Counted from the stretch's first letter, positions 8,251-16,739 are shown. The stretch is 64,000 nt of DNA from Streptomyces shenzhenensis (GCF_021462265.1 NZ_JAJONF010000044.1:1-64000), one strand, 5' to 3'. Numbers and translations are program-made. The notes: generated by a model from the sequence alone, not told the origin.

Positions 8251-9132
8251 TCAGGCCGTCAGCACCGCCGCCACGGTCACGTCCCGGCCCAGACCGCCCT
8301 CCCGCGCCAGCTCGACGAGTCCGTACAGCAACTTGGCGACATACAGCCGCTCCACCCGCACCCCGTGCCGCTCCCCGAAGTCCTCGGCGAAGGCGTCGAG
8401 TTCCGGTGTCGTACGCCCGTACCCGCCGAAATGGAACCGCTCGTCGAGCGACCACCGCCCGCGCCGTCCCCCGAACGCCTCCTCCTGCAGCCGCAGGATC
8501 TCCCCCGCCAGGAACCCGCCCCTCAGCACCGGCACCCCCAACGCCCGCTGCTCCGCGCCCAGTCCGGCCGCCAGGCCGGCCAGTGTGCCTCCGGTCCCGC
8601 AGGCGGTCGCCACCACGTCGGCCCGCCCGCGCAGCTCCGCACCGAGGGCCCGGCAGCCGCGCACCGCGGCCGCGTTGGTGCCGCCCTCCGGCACCACGTA
8701 CGCGCCCTCGGCCCCCGCCGCCCGCAGCAGGCCGGCCAGCACCTCGGGCTCGGCCTTGCGCCGATATGTCGACCTGTCGATGAAGTGCAGCCGCATCCCG
8801 TCGGCCGCGCACCGCGTGAGCGAGGGATTCGGCGGCCGGCCGCCCAGCTCCTCGCCCCGCACCACCCCGATCGTCGGGAAGCCGAGGAGACGGCCCGCGG
8901 CGGCCGTCGCGCGCAGGTGGTTGGAGTACGCGCCGCCGAAGGTGAGGACCGGCCGGCCGGCCGCCGCCTCGATGTTCGGGACCAGCTTGCGCCACTTGTT
9001 GCCGATCAGCTCCGGGTGGATCAGGTCGTCCCGCTTGAGGAGGAGACGGACGCCGTGGCGGGCGAAACGGTCGTCGGACACCTCCTGGAGCGGCGAGGGG
9101 AGCCGGGGGGTGAGTATGTCGGCGCTGGTCAC
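8251..9132 (-). CDS. PLP-dependent ACC deaminase / D-cysteine desulfhydrase family enzyme
   Basis: A 293-residue fold-type II PLP enzyme. The PLP lysine is K46 in IGNKWRKL, and the substrate loop GGAYSNHLRATAAA and phosphate loop CGTGGTLAGL are present. The family covers 1-aminocyclopropane-1-carboxylate deaminase and D-cysteine desulfhydrase. At 293 residues it is shorter than true ACC deaminases (about 338), so a D-cysteine desulfhydrase-like role is at least as likely. Start ATG 9132. It lies 33 bp downstream of the amidase gene on the same strand and may be co-transcribed with it. Confidence 0.85.
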   Translation of the reverse strand: MTSADILTPRLPSPLQEVSDDRFARHGVRLLLKRDDLIHPELIGNKWRKLVPNIEAAAGRPVLTFGGAYSNHLRATAAAGRLLGFPTIGVVRGEELGGRPPNPSLTRCAADGMRLHFIDRSTYRRKAEPEVLAGLLRAAGAEGAYVVPEGGTNAAAVRGCRALGAELRGRADVVATACGTGGTLAGLAAGLGAEQRALGVPVLRGGFLAGEILRLQEEAFGGRRGRWSLDERFHFGGYGRTTPELDAFAEDFGERHGVRVERLYVAKLLYGLVELAREGGLGRDVTVAAVLTA

Positions 9133-9165
9133 GTCGTCATTGTCGCCCGGGGCGGCCGCGCGGGC

Positions 9166-9756
9166 TCACTTCAGCCGGTCCCTGACGCGCTCGCGCAGCC
9201 AGGCCATCGAGAAGCCGCGCGGGTCCGCCTTTCCCGGCTGCCATTCCAGGTGCCCGATCACCGACCGCTCCGACCAGCCGTGCTGCCGGCACACCGCCGC
9301 GGCCACCTTCTCGATCGCCTCCAGCTGGGCGTCGGGCCACGGGTCCTGGCCGTCGCCCAGGTTCTCGCACTCGAAGCCGTAGAAGTGCCGGTTGCCGTCG
9401 GTGTTCGCCTCGTTGTCCGGGGGCAGGGCCTTCTCGGCGGTCACCGCGCGCAGCACGTCGTCGTCGCCCGGGCCCGCGTGGTTGGCGCGGCCGTGGCCGA
9501 CGAGGTGCACCGTGCCGTCCTTGGTGACGACGCCGTGGCACAGCGGGCCGGGGAGGTCCCGATGGCCGTCGCGGCAGATCCGGACCGTGGCTTCGGCGCC
9601 GTTGGTCACCGTGTGGTGGATCATCACGCCGTGGACGGGCCCCCAGGGGCCCTTGTGGTTCCGGTTGTGCTCCCGCCAGTCGCCGACCTCGACGACTCTG
9701 ACGCCCTCGGCCCGCAACGCGTCGAGGAAAGCACCCGCGGACATGGGTGGGGCCAT
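9166..9756 (-). CDS. N-acetylmuramoyl-L-alanine amidase (amidase_2/PGRP)
   Basis: A 196-residue amidase_2 domain protein that would cut the MurNAc-L-Ala bond of peptidoglycan. Zinc ligands are H47 or H48 in MIHHTV and the His in GHLEWQPGKADP; HGRANHAGPGDD is the usual substrate loop. No signal peptide is visible, so it either acts on internalised muropeptides, is released by lysis, or descends from a phage endolysin. Start ATG 9756 gives MAPPMSAG; ATG 9744 is an alternative. Confidence 0.88.
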   Translation of the reverse strand: MAPPMSAGAFLDALRAEGVRVVEVGDWREHNRNHKGPWGPVHGVMIHHTVTNGAEATVRICRDGHRDLPGPLCHGVVTKDGTVHLVGHGRANHAGPGDDDVLRAVTAEKALPPDNEANTDGNRHFYGFECENLGDGQDPWPDAQLEAIEKVAAAVCRQHGWSERSVIGHLEWQPGKADPRGFSMAWLRERVRDRLK

Positions 9757-10073
9757 GGCCGCCTCCTTCGCATCCCAACTGCCTGAACTGTCTCGGTACC
9801 TGGATCTTCCAGATCGTCTGGACGTTCTACAGAAGCCGCGCTTATCCGGCCATACCGGTTCGAACTAGTTCGGATCCTGTGCGAGTCGATCCGGACAGAC
9901 CGGCATGCCGCGGGGTGGTGGATGAGGTGATGTGCCGGCATGCCCAGCGGTGCGATGATCTATTCCCGCTCTTTCGGGTAATGGTCTGGACACTCTCCGT
10001 GATGACAAGGTGGTCCGCGAGACCGATGCGCGGGCAGTTCGGCGTCCGCGCAGGTATGGGAGGGCGTTTCCTT
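9757..10073. other. Intergenic promoter region upstream of the encapsulin gene
   Basis: About 317 bp between the divergent amidase and encapsulin genes. It holds a perfect 12-bp palindrome CGAACTAGTTCG (9861-9872) and two copies of CCGGCATGCC 35 bp apart (9900-9909 and 9935-9944), each with an internal 8-bp palindrome. A frame is open through the right half but has poor codon bias, so I do not extend the encapsulin gene into it. Confidence 0.55.
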
Positions 10074-11480
10074 ATGTCGGTAGGCGAAGAGGTCCGCACG
10101 GATCAGGGCAAGCCGCAGCAGTCTCTGGACACGGCGGCAGCGCGGAACCTGGCCACCACCACCAAGTCCGCGCCGCAGATGCAGGAGATCAGCTCCCGCT
10201 GGCTGCTGCGGACACTGCCCTGGGTCGACGTCCAGGGCGGCACGTACCGGGTGAACCGGCGGCTCACCTACACGGTCGGCGACGGCCGTATCACCTTCCT
10301 GAAGACCGGCGGCCGCGTCGAGGTCATCCCCGCGGAGCTGGGCGAGCTGCCCGTCCTGCGTTCCTACGAGGACGAGGAGGTGCTGGCCGAGCTGGCCCAG
10401 CGCTGCCGGCAGCGCGACTTCGCCCCGGGCGACGTCATCGCCTCGTTCGGCAACGGCGCGGACGAGGTCCACCTGCTGGCCCACGGCCGCGTCGAGAAGG
10501 TCGGCACCGGCCCCTACGGCGACGACGCGGTGCTCGGCGTCCTCGCCGACGGCGCCTACTTCGGCGAGCAGGGCCTGATCGACCCCGACGCCATCTGGGA
10601 GTACACCGCCCGCGCCGACACGGCCTGCACCGTGCTGACCCTGTCCCGGCAGGACTTCGAGCAGGTCGCCGAGCGCGCCGACTCACTGCGCGAGCACCTT
10701 CGGCACCTGCGCGCGATCCCCGAGCAGCGCACCAACAAGTACGGCGAGAAGGAGGTCGCCCTCGCGGCCGGCCACAGCGGCGAGCCGGACATCCCGCACA
10801 CCTTCGTCGACTACGAGGCCCGCCCGCGTGAGTACGAGCTGAGCATCGCCCAGACCGTGCTGCGCGTCCACACCCGTGTGGCCGACCTCTACAACCAGCC
10901 GATGAACCAGACCGAGCACCAGTTGCGGCTCACCGTCGAGGCGTTGAAGGAGCGCCAGGAGCACGAGCTCATCAACAACCGGGAGTTCGGCCTGCTCAGC
11001 AACTGCCAGTACGACCAGCGGCTGCAGCCGCACGACGGCGTGCCCGGCCCGGACGACATGGACGAGCTGCTCAGCCGTCGGCGCGGGACCAGGCTCTTCC
11101 TCGCCCACCCGCGCGCCATCGCCGCCTTCGGGCGTGAGCTCAACAAGCGCGGACTGGTCCCGGAGACCGTCGAGATCGGCGGCAACCGCATCCCGACCTG
11201 GCGCGGGGTCCCGATCTACCCCTGCAACAAGATCCCGGTCACCGAGGCCCGGACCACCTCGATCATCGCCATGCGTACCGGCGAGGACGACCAGGGCGTC
11301 ATCGGACTGCGGCAGTCCGGAATCCCTGACGAGATCGAGCCGAGCCTCTCGGTCCGCTTCATGGGCATCAACGAACAGGCGATCATCAGTTACCTGGTCA
11401 CGGCCTACTACTCGGCCGCCGTTCTGGTCCCGGACGCCCTCGGAGTGCTGGAGAACGTCGAGATCGGCCGGTGGAGGTGA
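10074..11480 (+). CDS. Family 2B encapsulin shell protein with cyclic-nucleotide-binding domain
   Basis: A 468-residue protein often mislabelled a Crp/Fnr regulator. Residues 1-90 form the N-arm and start of the HK97-type fold (RWLLRTLPWVDVQGGTYRVN). A cyclic-nucleotide-binding domain is inserted at about 95-210 (DFAPGDVI, then the binding-cassette-like YFGEQGLID). Residues 215-468 are the encapsulin shell (NKYGEKEVAL, GGNRIPTWRGVPIYPC, LGVLENVEIG). There is no DNA-binding helix-turn-helix. Family 2 encapsulins self-assemble into protein compartments; Family 2B members occur beside terpene cyclases such as 2-methylisoborneol synthase, polyprenyl transferases and other cargo. ATG 10074 has a GGGAGGG ribosome-binding site. 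The likely cargo gene follows directly. Confidence 0.93.
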   Translation: MSVGEEVRTDQGKPQQSLDTAAARNLATTTKSAPQMQEISSRWLLRTLPWVDVQGGTYRVNRRLTYTVGDGRITFLKTGGRVEVIPAELGELPVLRSYEDEEVLAELAQRCRQRDFAPGDVIASFGNGADEVHLLAHGRVEKVGTGPYGDDAVLGVLADGAYFGEQGLIDPDAIWEYTARADTACTVLTLSRQDFEQVAERADSLREHLRHLRAIPEQRTNKYGEKEVALAAGHSGEPDIPHTFVDYEARPREYELSIAQTVLRVHTRVADLYNQPMNQTEHQLRLTVEALKERQEHELINNREFGLLSNCQYDQRLQPHDGVPGPDDMDELLSRRRGTRLFLAHPRAIAAFGRELNKRGLVPETVEIGGNRIPTWRGVPIYPCNKIPVTEARTTSIIAMRTGEDDQGVIGLRQSGIPDEIEPSLSVRFMGINEQAIISYLVTAYYSAAVLVPDALGVLENVEIGRWR

Positions 11481-11593
11481 CGTTTCCGCACCTGGTCGCC
11501 GTGTCCCCGCCCTCCGCGGCGGGTACACCCTCGGGGTACGTGCCGAGCCGTGGCGGAGACGCCACCGTACGCGCACTCCGCGAGAGGGAGGCC

Positions 11594-12694
11594 ATGGCTG
11601 AGTTCGTGACGGAGCGGGAGCAGCGCGCCACGCAGCTGCCGCCGGGGAGGTCGGAGCCGCTCGACGGGTCCGAGGCGGCGGTGATACTGGAACGGGTCCG
11701 GGCGTCCGTCGACCCCGAACTGCGCACCGCGGTGGCGTCGTTGCCCGGATCGATGCGGCGGATAGCGCGCTACCACTTCGGCTGGGAACACGCGGACGGC
11801 ACTCCGGCGGACGGCGACGCGGGCAAGGCCATCAGACCGGCGCTGGTCCTCGCCGCCGCCGACGCGCTCGGCGGTCCGGCTGCTCGCACGGCCGCCGTAC
11901 GGGCCGCGGCCGCCGTGGAACTGGTGCACAACTTCACACTGCTGCACGACGACGTCATGGACCGGGACACCTCCCGCAGGCACCGGCCCACCGCATGGAC
12001 CGTGTTCGGCGACGCCGACGCGATCCTCGCCGGGGACGCCCTCCAGGCGCTGGCCCTCCGGCTGCTCGCCGAGGACCCGCACCCGGCCTCCGCGGCGGCC
12101 GCCGCCCGGCTCGCGGACTGCGTCCTCGAACTGTGCGCGGGACAACACGCGGACACGGCCCTGGAGGGCCGGGCGCCCGACGAGGTCGCCCTCGACGAGG
12201 TGCTCGCCATGGCCGAGGCCAAGACCGGGGCCCTGCTGGGCTGTGCCTGCGCCCTGGGCGCGCTGTACGCGGGGGCGGGAGCGGCGGAGGTGGCGGCGCT
12301 CGACGGCTTCGGCCGCCAGGCCGGGCTGGCCTTCCAGCTGATCGACGACGTCATCGGGATATGGGGTGACCCCCGGCGCACCGGCAAGCCGGCCGGCGCG
12401 GACCTGGCGGCCCGCAAGAAGTCGCTGCCGGTCGTCGCGGCCCTCACCTCCGGTACCCCGGCCGCCGCCGACCTCGCCGAGCTGTACGCCAAGCCGCATG
12501 TGCGGGCCGACGCGGACGAGATCGCGCGGACCGCGCTGGCCGTGGAGCGGGCGGGCGGCCGGGACTGGGCGCAGGCCGAGGCGGCCGACCGGATGGCACG
12601 GGCGATGCAGGAGCTCGCCCGCGCCGTGCCCGACCCGGAGGCGGCCGCCGGCCTCCTCGCGCTCGCCGAGTTCGTGACCCGGCGCAGCAGGTGA
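11594..12694 (+). CDS. Polyprenyl diphosphate synthase, likely encapsulin cargo
   Basis: A 366-residue trans-isoprenyl diphosphate synthase. It has GKAIRP (78-83), the first Asp-rich motif DDVMD (119-123) and the second, DDVIGIWGD (251-259), the variant common in actinobacterial GGPP-type synthases. It would condense IPP with an allylic diphosphate; chain length cannot be read by eye. The N-terminal ~40 residues are polar and look disordered, as expected of a Family 2 encapsulin cargo-loading segment. ATG 11594 has a GAGAGGGAGG ribosome-binding site, 113 bp after the shell gene. The frame also opens at GTG 11471, overlapping the shell gene by 10 bp and adding 41 residues. Confidence 0.9.
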   Translation: MAEFVTEREQRATQLPPGRSEPLDGSEAAVILERVRASVDPELRTAVASLPGSMRRIARYHFGWEHADGTPADGDAGKAIRPALVLAAADALGGPAARTAAVRAAAAVELVHNFTLLHDDVMDRDTSRRHRPTAWTVFGDADAILAGDALQALALRLLAEDPHPASAAAAARLADCVLELCAGQHADTALEGRAPDEVALDEVLAMAEAKTGALLGCACALGALYAGAGAAEVAALDGFGRQAGLAFQLIDDVIGIWGDPRRTGKPAGADLAARKKSLPVVAALTSGTPAAADLAELYAKPHVRADADEIARTALAVERAGGRDWAQAEAADRMARAMQELARAVPDPEAAAGLLALAEFVTRRSR

Positions 12695-12699
12695 AGACC

Positions 12700-12756
12700 C
12701 CGGAGCCCCCGGGACCGTGCGGCTCCTGACCCCGCACGGTGCACCGGGGGCTCCGG
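12700..12756. terminator. Long hairpin terminator after the encapsulin operon
   Basis: A two-part stem: CCGGAGCCCCCGG pairs with CCGGGGGCTCCGG, and inside it ACCGTGCGG pairs with CCGCACGGT, giving 22 paired bases interrupted by a small bulge around a 9-base loop. It starts 6 bp after the synthase stop codon and closes the shell/synthase unit. Confidence 0.88.
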
Positions 12757-12873
12757 TCCGACGGGTCCCGCGCATCCCCACGGTGCGCGGGGCCCGCCGA
12801 TTCCCGCCCGGGCGGCCTCCCGGCGGGTGGCCGGCGGCGGGCGCGGCTGCCGGACCCGGCCTACGCTGGAGGC

Positions 12874-13095
12874 ATGGACGCCCAGGACCAGGTCTGTCCG
12901 GTCTGCGGACAGCCCGTCGAGCGTGTGGTGGGGCGGCACAAGACGCTGGGCGCCTGGGTTCCGGTCTGGGGACCGGGTCCCTGCCGCAACCCCGACTGCG
13001 CCGCGTACCCCGGGCCTGGGCCGCAGGGCCCGCAGGAGACGGCACCGCCCAGGTCTCCGCCGCCCGAATCAGCCGGGGGACGGCCCACGCCGTAG
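12874..13095 (+). CDS. Small zinc-ribbon protein
   Basis: A 73-residue protein of unknown function. Two Cys pairs, CPVC (8-11) and CRNPDC (about 37-42), flank RHKTLGAWVPVWGPG and probably bind one zinc. The last 25 residues are Pro-rich and probably disordered. Start ATG 12874 has GGAGG just upstream. It ends 9 bp before the DUF952 gene and is probably co-transcribed with it. Confidence 0.75.
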   Translation: MDAQDQVCPVCGQPVERVVGRHKTLGAWVPVWGPGPCRNPDCAAYPGPGPQGPQETAPPRSPPPESAGGRPTP

Positions 13096-13104
13096 CGTGT
13101 CCGC

Positions 13105-13437
13105 ATGACGGCGCTCCCGAACATCCTGCACATCACCGAACGCTCCCTGTGGGAAGAGGCCCGCGCGCGGGGCGGCTACGAGATGTCCACCCGTGGCCGC
13201 ACCCTCCAGGAGGAGGGCTTCATCCACTGCTCCACCCGTGACCAGCTCCCGCGTGTCGCGGCCTTCCTGTACGGCTCCTACGACGGCCCGGACGAGCTGG
13301 TGGTCCTGGTCGTGGACCCGGCCCGGGTCGGCGCCCCGGTGAGGTGGGAGGCGCCGACGCCCGGCGATGAGGAGTTCCCGCACGTGTACGGACCGATACC
13401 GGTCACGGCCGTGGTGGACGTGGAGCCCTGGGGCTGA
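13105..13437 (+). CDS. DUF952 family protein
   Basis: A 110-residue DUF952 protein, recognised by LHITERSLWEEA near the start, EEGFIHCSTRDQLPRVA (about 36-52) and the C-terminal FPHVYGPIPVTAVV. The family is of unknown biochemical function and often stands alone in actinobacterial genomes. ATG 13105 lies 9 bp after the zinc-ribbon gene. Confidence 0.85.
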   Translation: MTALPNILHITERSLWEEARARGGYEMSTRGRTLQEEGFIHCSTRDQLPRVAAFLYGSYDGPDELVVLVVDPARVGAPVRWEAPTPGDEEFPHVYGPIPVTAVVDVEPWG

Positions 13438-13587
13438 ACAGGCCGGGTGAACCCCACCACGGTCCGCCGGCGCCGCGAAGGGGCGCGGGGCCGGGTCCCG
13501 ACGGGTGGCCACCACCGGGTGGGCGCGAGCGGCCGCTACGGGGCCGCGGACGCCTGACGACCCGATGCGGCTGTTCCGGCGGAGCGC

Positions 13588-14328
13588 TCAGCCCCGGCCC
13601 GGGAGGCCGCCGGTCTCCGGGTCGCGGCCGGTGAGGCAGTAGGTGCCGCCCGCCGGGTCGCGCATCACCGTCCAGTGGCGGCCGTCGGCCACGTGCACGG
13701 CGCCGAGTTCCTCGTGCCGGGCGCGGGTCGCCGGGATGTCCGCGCAGGCCAGGTCGAGGTGGGCGGCGGCCGGCTGTTCGTCGTCCAGCCGCTGGAGCAG
13801 GATCCGCACGGGCAGGCCGGCCGGCGGCCGGAGCACCCGGAATTCCGGCAGTGAGCCGGTCAGCAGCTCCCAGCCGGTCAGCTCCGCCCAGAACGCGGTC
13901 TCCGGCTCGTACGCGGACGGCGGGATGTCGAGGCTGACCTGGTCGAGCCGGCTGCCCGCCACGACCGGCGGCCGTACCGACTCGCCCTGCCAGGGCGCCG
14001 CGCACCACACCTGCCCGCCGGGCGAGCGCAGGACGGCCCAGCGGTCGTGCTCGGCGACCGTCTCGGCGCCGAGTTCCCGGGCCCGCTTCAGCAGGCCCGG
14101 CACGTCCTCGACGCAGAGGTCCAGGTGGGCTCCGCCGGGGCCGGACCAGACGCCCTGGAGCTTGACGCAGGCGTCGACGCCGGAGGCCGGCAGCAGCGTC
14201 ACGAACTCGTCGTTCTCGCCGCGGGGTGCGGAGAGGAAGGTGCCGGTGACGGCCGTCCAGAACGCCTGGGCGACGGCGAGGTGCGCGGCGGGGCGGTCGG
14301 CGAAGGCGTACGTCCAGCGGATGGTCAT
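13588..14328 (-). CDS. Two-domain VOC (glyoxalase-like) family protein
   Basis: A 246-residue protein with two tandem vicinal-oxygen-chelate modules (about 1-118 and 125-240), each ending in a typical strand pair (WAVLRSPGGQVWC and WTVMRDPAGGTYC). His/Glu metal ligands are incomplete by eye (GAHLDL and AAHLDL are present), so it may bind a ligand rather than catalyse. Start ATG 14328. It lies 18 bp downstream of a second VOC gene on the same strand, and an AraC-type regulator precedes both. Confidence 0.82.
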   Translation of the reverse strand: MTIRWTYAFADRPAAHLAVAQAFWTAVTGTFLSAPRGENDEFVTLLPASGVDACVKLQGVWSGPGGAHLDLCVEDVPGLLKRARELGAETVAEHDRWAVLRSPGGQVWCAAPWQGESVRPPVVAGSRLDQVSLDIPPSAYEPETAFWAELTGWELLTGSLPEFRVLRPPAGLPVRILLQRLDDEQPAAAHLDLACADIPATRARHEELGAVHVADGRHWTVMRDPAGGTYCLTGRDPETGGLPGRG

Positions 14329-14346
14329 GCGGTGATCGTAAGTGCG

Positions 14347-14766
14347 CTACTCGGCCGGCCGCCGCTCGGTGAAACGCAACAGGTTCCCGGCCGGGTCCCG
14401 GAACGCGCAGTCCCGCACCCCCCAGTGCTGGTCCATCGGCTCCTGGATCACGTCACCGCCGTACTCCCGCACCCGCTCGTACAGCGCGTCGCAGTCGGTG
14501 GTGGAGAAGATCACCCCGCGCAGCATGCCCTTGGCGAGCAGTTCGGCCATCGCCTGCCGGTCGGCGGGGGAGGCGTCCGGGTTGGCGCCCGGCGGCTCCA
14601 GCACGATCTCCACGCCCGGCTGCTGCGGCGACCCGACGGTCACCCATCGCATCCCCTCGAACTCCACGTCGTTGTGGACCTCCAGGCCGAGAACGTCACG
14701 GTAGAAGGCCAGCGCCTTGTCGTGGTCGTCGACGGCTATGAAACACTGCGCGAGTTTTACGTCCAT
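14347..14766 (-). CDS. VOC family protein
   Basis: A 139-residue single VOC module with the typical opening QCFIAVDDHDKALAFYRDVL and closing RDCAFRDPAGNLLRF. Such proteins include glyoxalases, dioxygenases and drug-binding resistance proteins; the substrate is unknown. It sits between the AraC-type regulator and the two-domain VOC gene in one minus-strand run, a common regulator-enzyme arrangement. Confidence 0.87.
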   Translation of the reverse strand: MDVKLAQCFIAVDDHDKALAFYRDVLGLEVHNDVEFEGMRWVTVGSPQQPGVEIVLEPPGANPDASPADRQAMAELLAKGMLRGVIFSTTDCDALYERVREYGGDVIQEPMDQHWGVRDCAFRDPAGNLLRFTERRPAE

Positions 14767-14832
14767 GGGGTCAGGCTAGGAGGAAACACCCTGCCGTGCC
14801 CTCAGGAGGCCTCACACGCCCGTCGCCGGCGG

Positions 14833-15234
14833 TCAGTACGGCCTGCGGCGTGGGCGGGTGAAGGTGCGGGCCACGCACGACGGGATCACCGTGCTCTCCT
14901 CGTGGTCCCGCGCCCGGTACGCGCTCGGCGTCTCCCCGACCAGCTCGGTGAACCGTGAACTGAAGGAGCCCAGCGAGGTGCAGCCGACCGACATGCACAC
15001 CTCCGTCACCGTGAGGTCGCCGCGCCGCAGCAGCGCCTTGGCCCGCTCGACCCGCCTGGTCATGAGGTAGCTGTACGGCGTCTCCCCGAAGGCCTTGCGG
15101 AAGCTGCGCTGGAAGTGACCGGGGGACATGAGGGCGGTACGGGCGAGCTCGGCCATGTCGAGCGGCTCGGCGTACTCGCGGTCCATCCGGTCGCGTGCCC
15201 GGCGCAGCCGCCTCAGGTCCTCCAGGGGGGTCAC
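14833..15234 (-). CDS. AraC-family transcriptional regulator (DNA-binding domain only)
   Basis: A 133-residue protein consisting almost only of the AraC double helix-turn-helix: LDMAELARTALMSPGHFQRS for the first, and LTVTEVCMSVGCTSLGSFSS for the second with the following F-T-E-L-V-G-E-T-P-S signature. There is no ligand-binding domain. It is first in the run with the two VOC genes and probably controls them. Start ATG 15234 lies 106 bp from the divergent phosphate permease start. Confidence 0.9.
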   Translation of the reverse strand: MTPLEDLRRLRRARDRMDREYAEPLDMAELARTALMSPGHFQRSFRKAFGETPYSYLMTRRVERAKALLRRGDLTVTEVCMSVGCTSLGSFSSRFTELVGETPSAYRARDHEESTVIPSCVARTFTRPRRRPY

Positions 15235-15340
15235 CCGTCAAGCATGGCATGCACAGCGCACCCACGGCGGGGGGTTGTTTTTGGACCTGAGTTCGCTTCC
15301 GCTTCTCGCGCAATTGGCCCGAGCTTGTTTGCATAAAAGA

Positions 15341-16495
15341 ATGGACCACATCACGTTCCTCGTGGCGGTCGTGATCGTCACCGCACTCGCGTTTGACTTC
15401 ACCAACGGGTTTCACGACACGGCGAACGCGATGGCCACGTCCATCGCGACCGGCGCGCTCAAACCGAAGACAGCGGTCCTGATCAGCGGCGTACTGAACC
15501 TGGTCGGAGCCTTCCTCTCCACGGAGGTCGCCAAGACGATCTCCGGCGGCATCGTGAACGACGCCAGGGTGACCCCGGCGATGATCTTCGCGGGTCTCGT
15601 GGGGGCGATCCTGTGGAATCTGATGACCTGGCTGGTCGGGCTGCCCTCCAGTTCCTCGCACGCCCTGTTCGGCGGGCTGATCGGAGCCGTGTGGGTCGGT
15701 GCGGGTTCCAGCGCGGTCGACTTCGACAAGGTCGTCGAGAAGATCATCATCCCGGCGTTCGCCTCGCCGGTGGTGGCGGGCGTCGCCGCGCTGGTCGCCA
15801 CGTACTGCGCCTACAGGCTCACCGCCCGCGGCCGCGCGGACTCCGTGACCAAGGGCTTCCGGCTCGGGCAGATCGGGTCGGCATCGCTGGTCTCGCTCGC
15901 GCACGGCACCAACGACGCCCAGAAGACCATGGGCATCATCACCCTGACCCTGATCTCCGTCGGCGCGCTCCCGGGCGACGCCGGTCCGCCGGTCTGGGTG
16001 ATCTTCACCGCCGGTCTCGCCATCGCCCTCGGCACCTACATCGGCGGCTGGCGGATCATCCGCACCATGGGCAAGGGCCTGACCGAGATCCAGTCCCCGC
16101 AGGGCTTCGCGGCGGAGACCGCCTCCACGGCCGTCATCCTGACCTCCGCCCACATGGGCTTCGCGCTGTCCACCACGCAGGTCGCCTCCGGTTCCATCCT
16201 CGGCGCGGGTGTCGGCCGGCGGCTCGCGGAGGTCCGCTGGGGCACCGCCGGCCGCATGGTGGCCGCCTGGGTGATCACGCTGCCCTGCGCGGCGCTGGTC
16301 GGTGGCATCTCCGCGTACGCGGTCAAGCATGGCGGCGACCTCGGCACGGTCGTGGTCGCCCTGTTCGGCGCCGCGCTCGCGGCGGGCATCGTCATGCTGT
16401 CGCGACGTCACCCGATCGACGCGAAGAACGTCAACGACGGCCACGAGGTCGCCGTCCGCGGCACGTCCCCGTCCCGCGCCGGCACCGCCGCCTGA
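15341..16495 (+). CDS. Low-affinity inorganic phosphate transporter (PiT family)
   Basis: A 384-residue permease with about ten membrane segments and the two PiT signatures: DFTNGFHDTANAMATSIATG (about 19-38) and its repeat SLAHGTNDAQKTMGI (about 186-200). GLPSSSSHALFGG and GFALSTTQVASGSILGAGVG are the paired P-loop-like repeats. It moves metal-phosphate with protons. ATG 15341 fits the conserved start MDHITFL, though the ribosome-binding site is weak. Two further genes follow at 13 and 43 bp; the last is a PPK2, which links uptake to polyphosphate chemistry. I see no convincing PHO box upstream. Confidence 0.92.
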   Translation: MDHITFLVAVVIVTALAFDFTNGFHDTANAMATSIATGALKPKTAVLISGVLNLVGAFLSTEVAKTISGGIVNDARVTPAMIFAGLVGAILWNLMTWLVGLPSSSSHALFGGLIGAVWVGAGSSAVDFDKVVEKIIIPAFASPVVAGVAALVATYCAYRLTARGRADSVTKGFRLGQIGSASLVSLAHGTNDAQKTMGIITLTLISVGALPGDAGPPVWVIFTAGLAIALGTYIGGWRIIRTMGKGLTEIQSPQGFAAETASTAVILTSAHMGFALSTTQVASGSILGAGVGRRLAEVRWGTAGRMVAAWVITLPCAALVGGISAYAVKHGGDLGTVVVALFGAALAAGIVMLSRRHPIDAKNVNDGHEVAVRGTSPSRAGTAA

Positions 16496-16508
16496 GTGAG
16501 GAGTTCCC

Positions 16509-16739
16509 ATGAACATCGACTGGACCGCGCTCGGCCAGGTCACCGCGGTGAGCATCGGCGTCACGTTCGCGGTGGTGGTCGTCTTCGCCCTCGGTGTCCT
16601 CGGGCTCGCCCGCCACGAGGGTGCCAAGGAGCAGGGCGGCACCCGCGCCGCCGGGGTCGCCCAGGCAGGGCTGTGCTTCCTCGCCTGCGTGGCGGTGGTG
16701 GCGTACGGCATCTACCTGATCGTGCCGCAGTTCCACTGA
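16509..16739 (+). CDS. Two-helix small membrane protein
   Basis: A 76-residue protein with two hydrophobic helices (about 10-33 and 50-71) joined by a polar loop ARHEGAKEQGGTRAAG. It lies between the PiT permease and PPK2, 13 and 43 bp away, with a good AGGAG site before ATG 16509. I do not recognise a family; the context suggests a transporter accessory subunit. Confidence 0.8.
   Translation: MNIDWTALGQVTAVSIGVTFAVVVVFALGVLGLARHEGAKEQGGTRAAGVAQAGLCFLACVAVVAYGIYLIVPQFH

Noticed and set aside
10074..11480. Crp/Fnr-type transcription factor
   Set aside because: A cyclic-nucleotide-binding domain is present, but no helix-turn-helix follows it; the remaining ~250 residues match the encapsulin shell and a prenyl synthase gene follows.
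15235..15340. PHO box before the PiT permease
   Set aside because: GTTCGCTTCCG resembles one 11-bp repeat unit, but no second unit follows in register.
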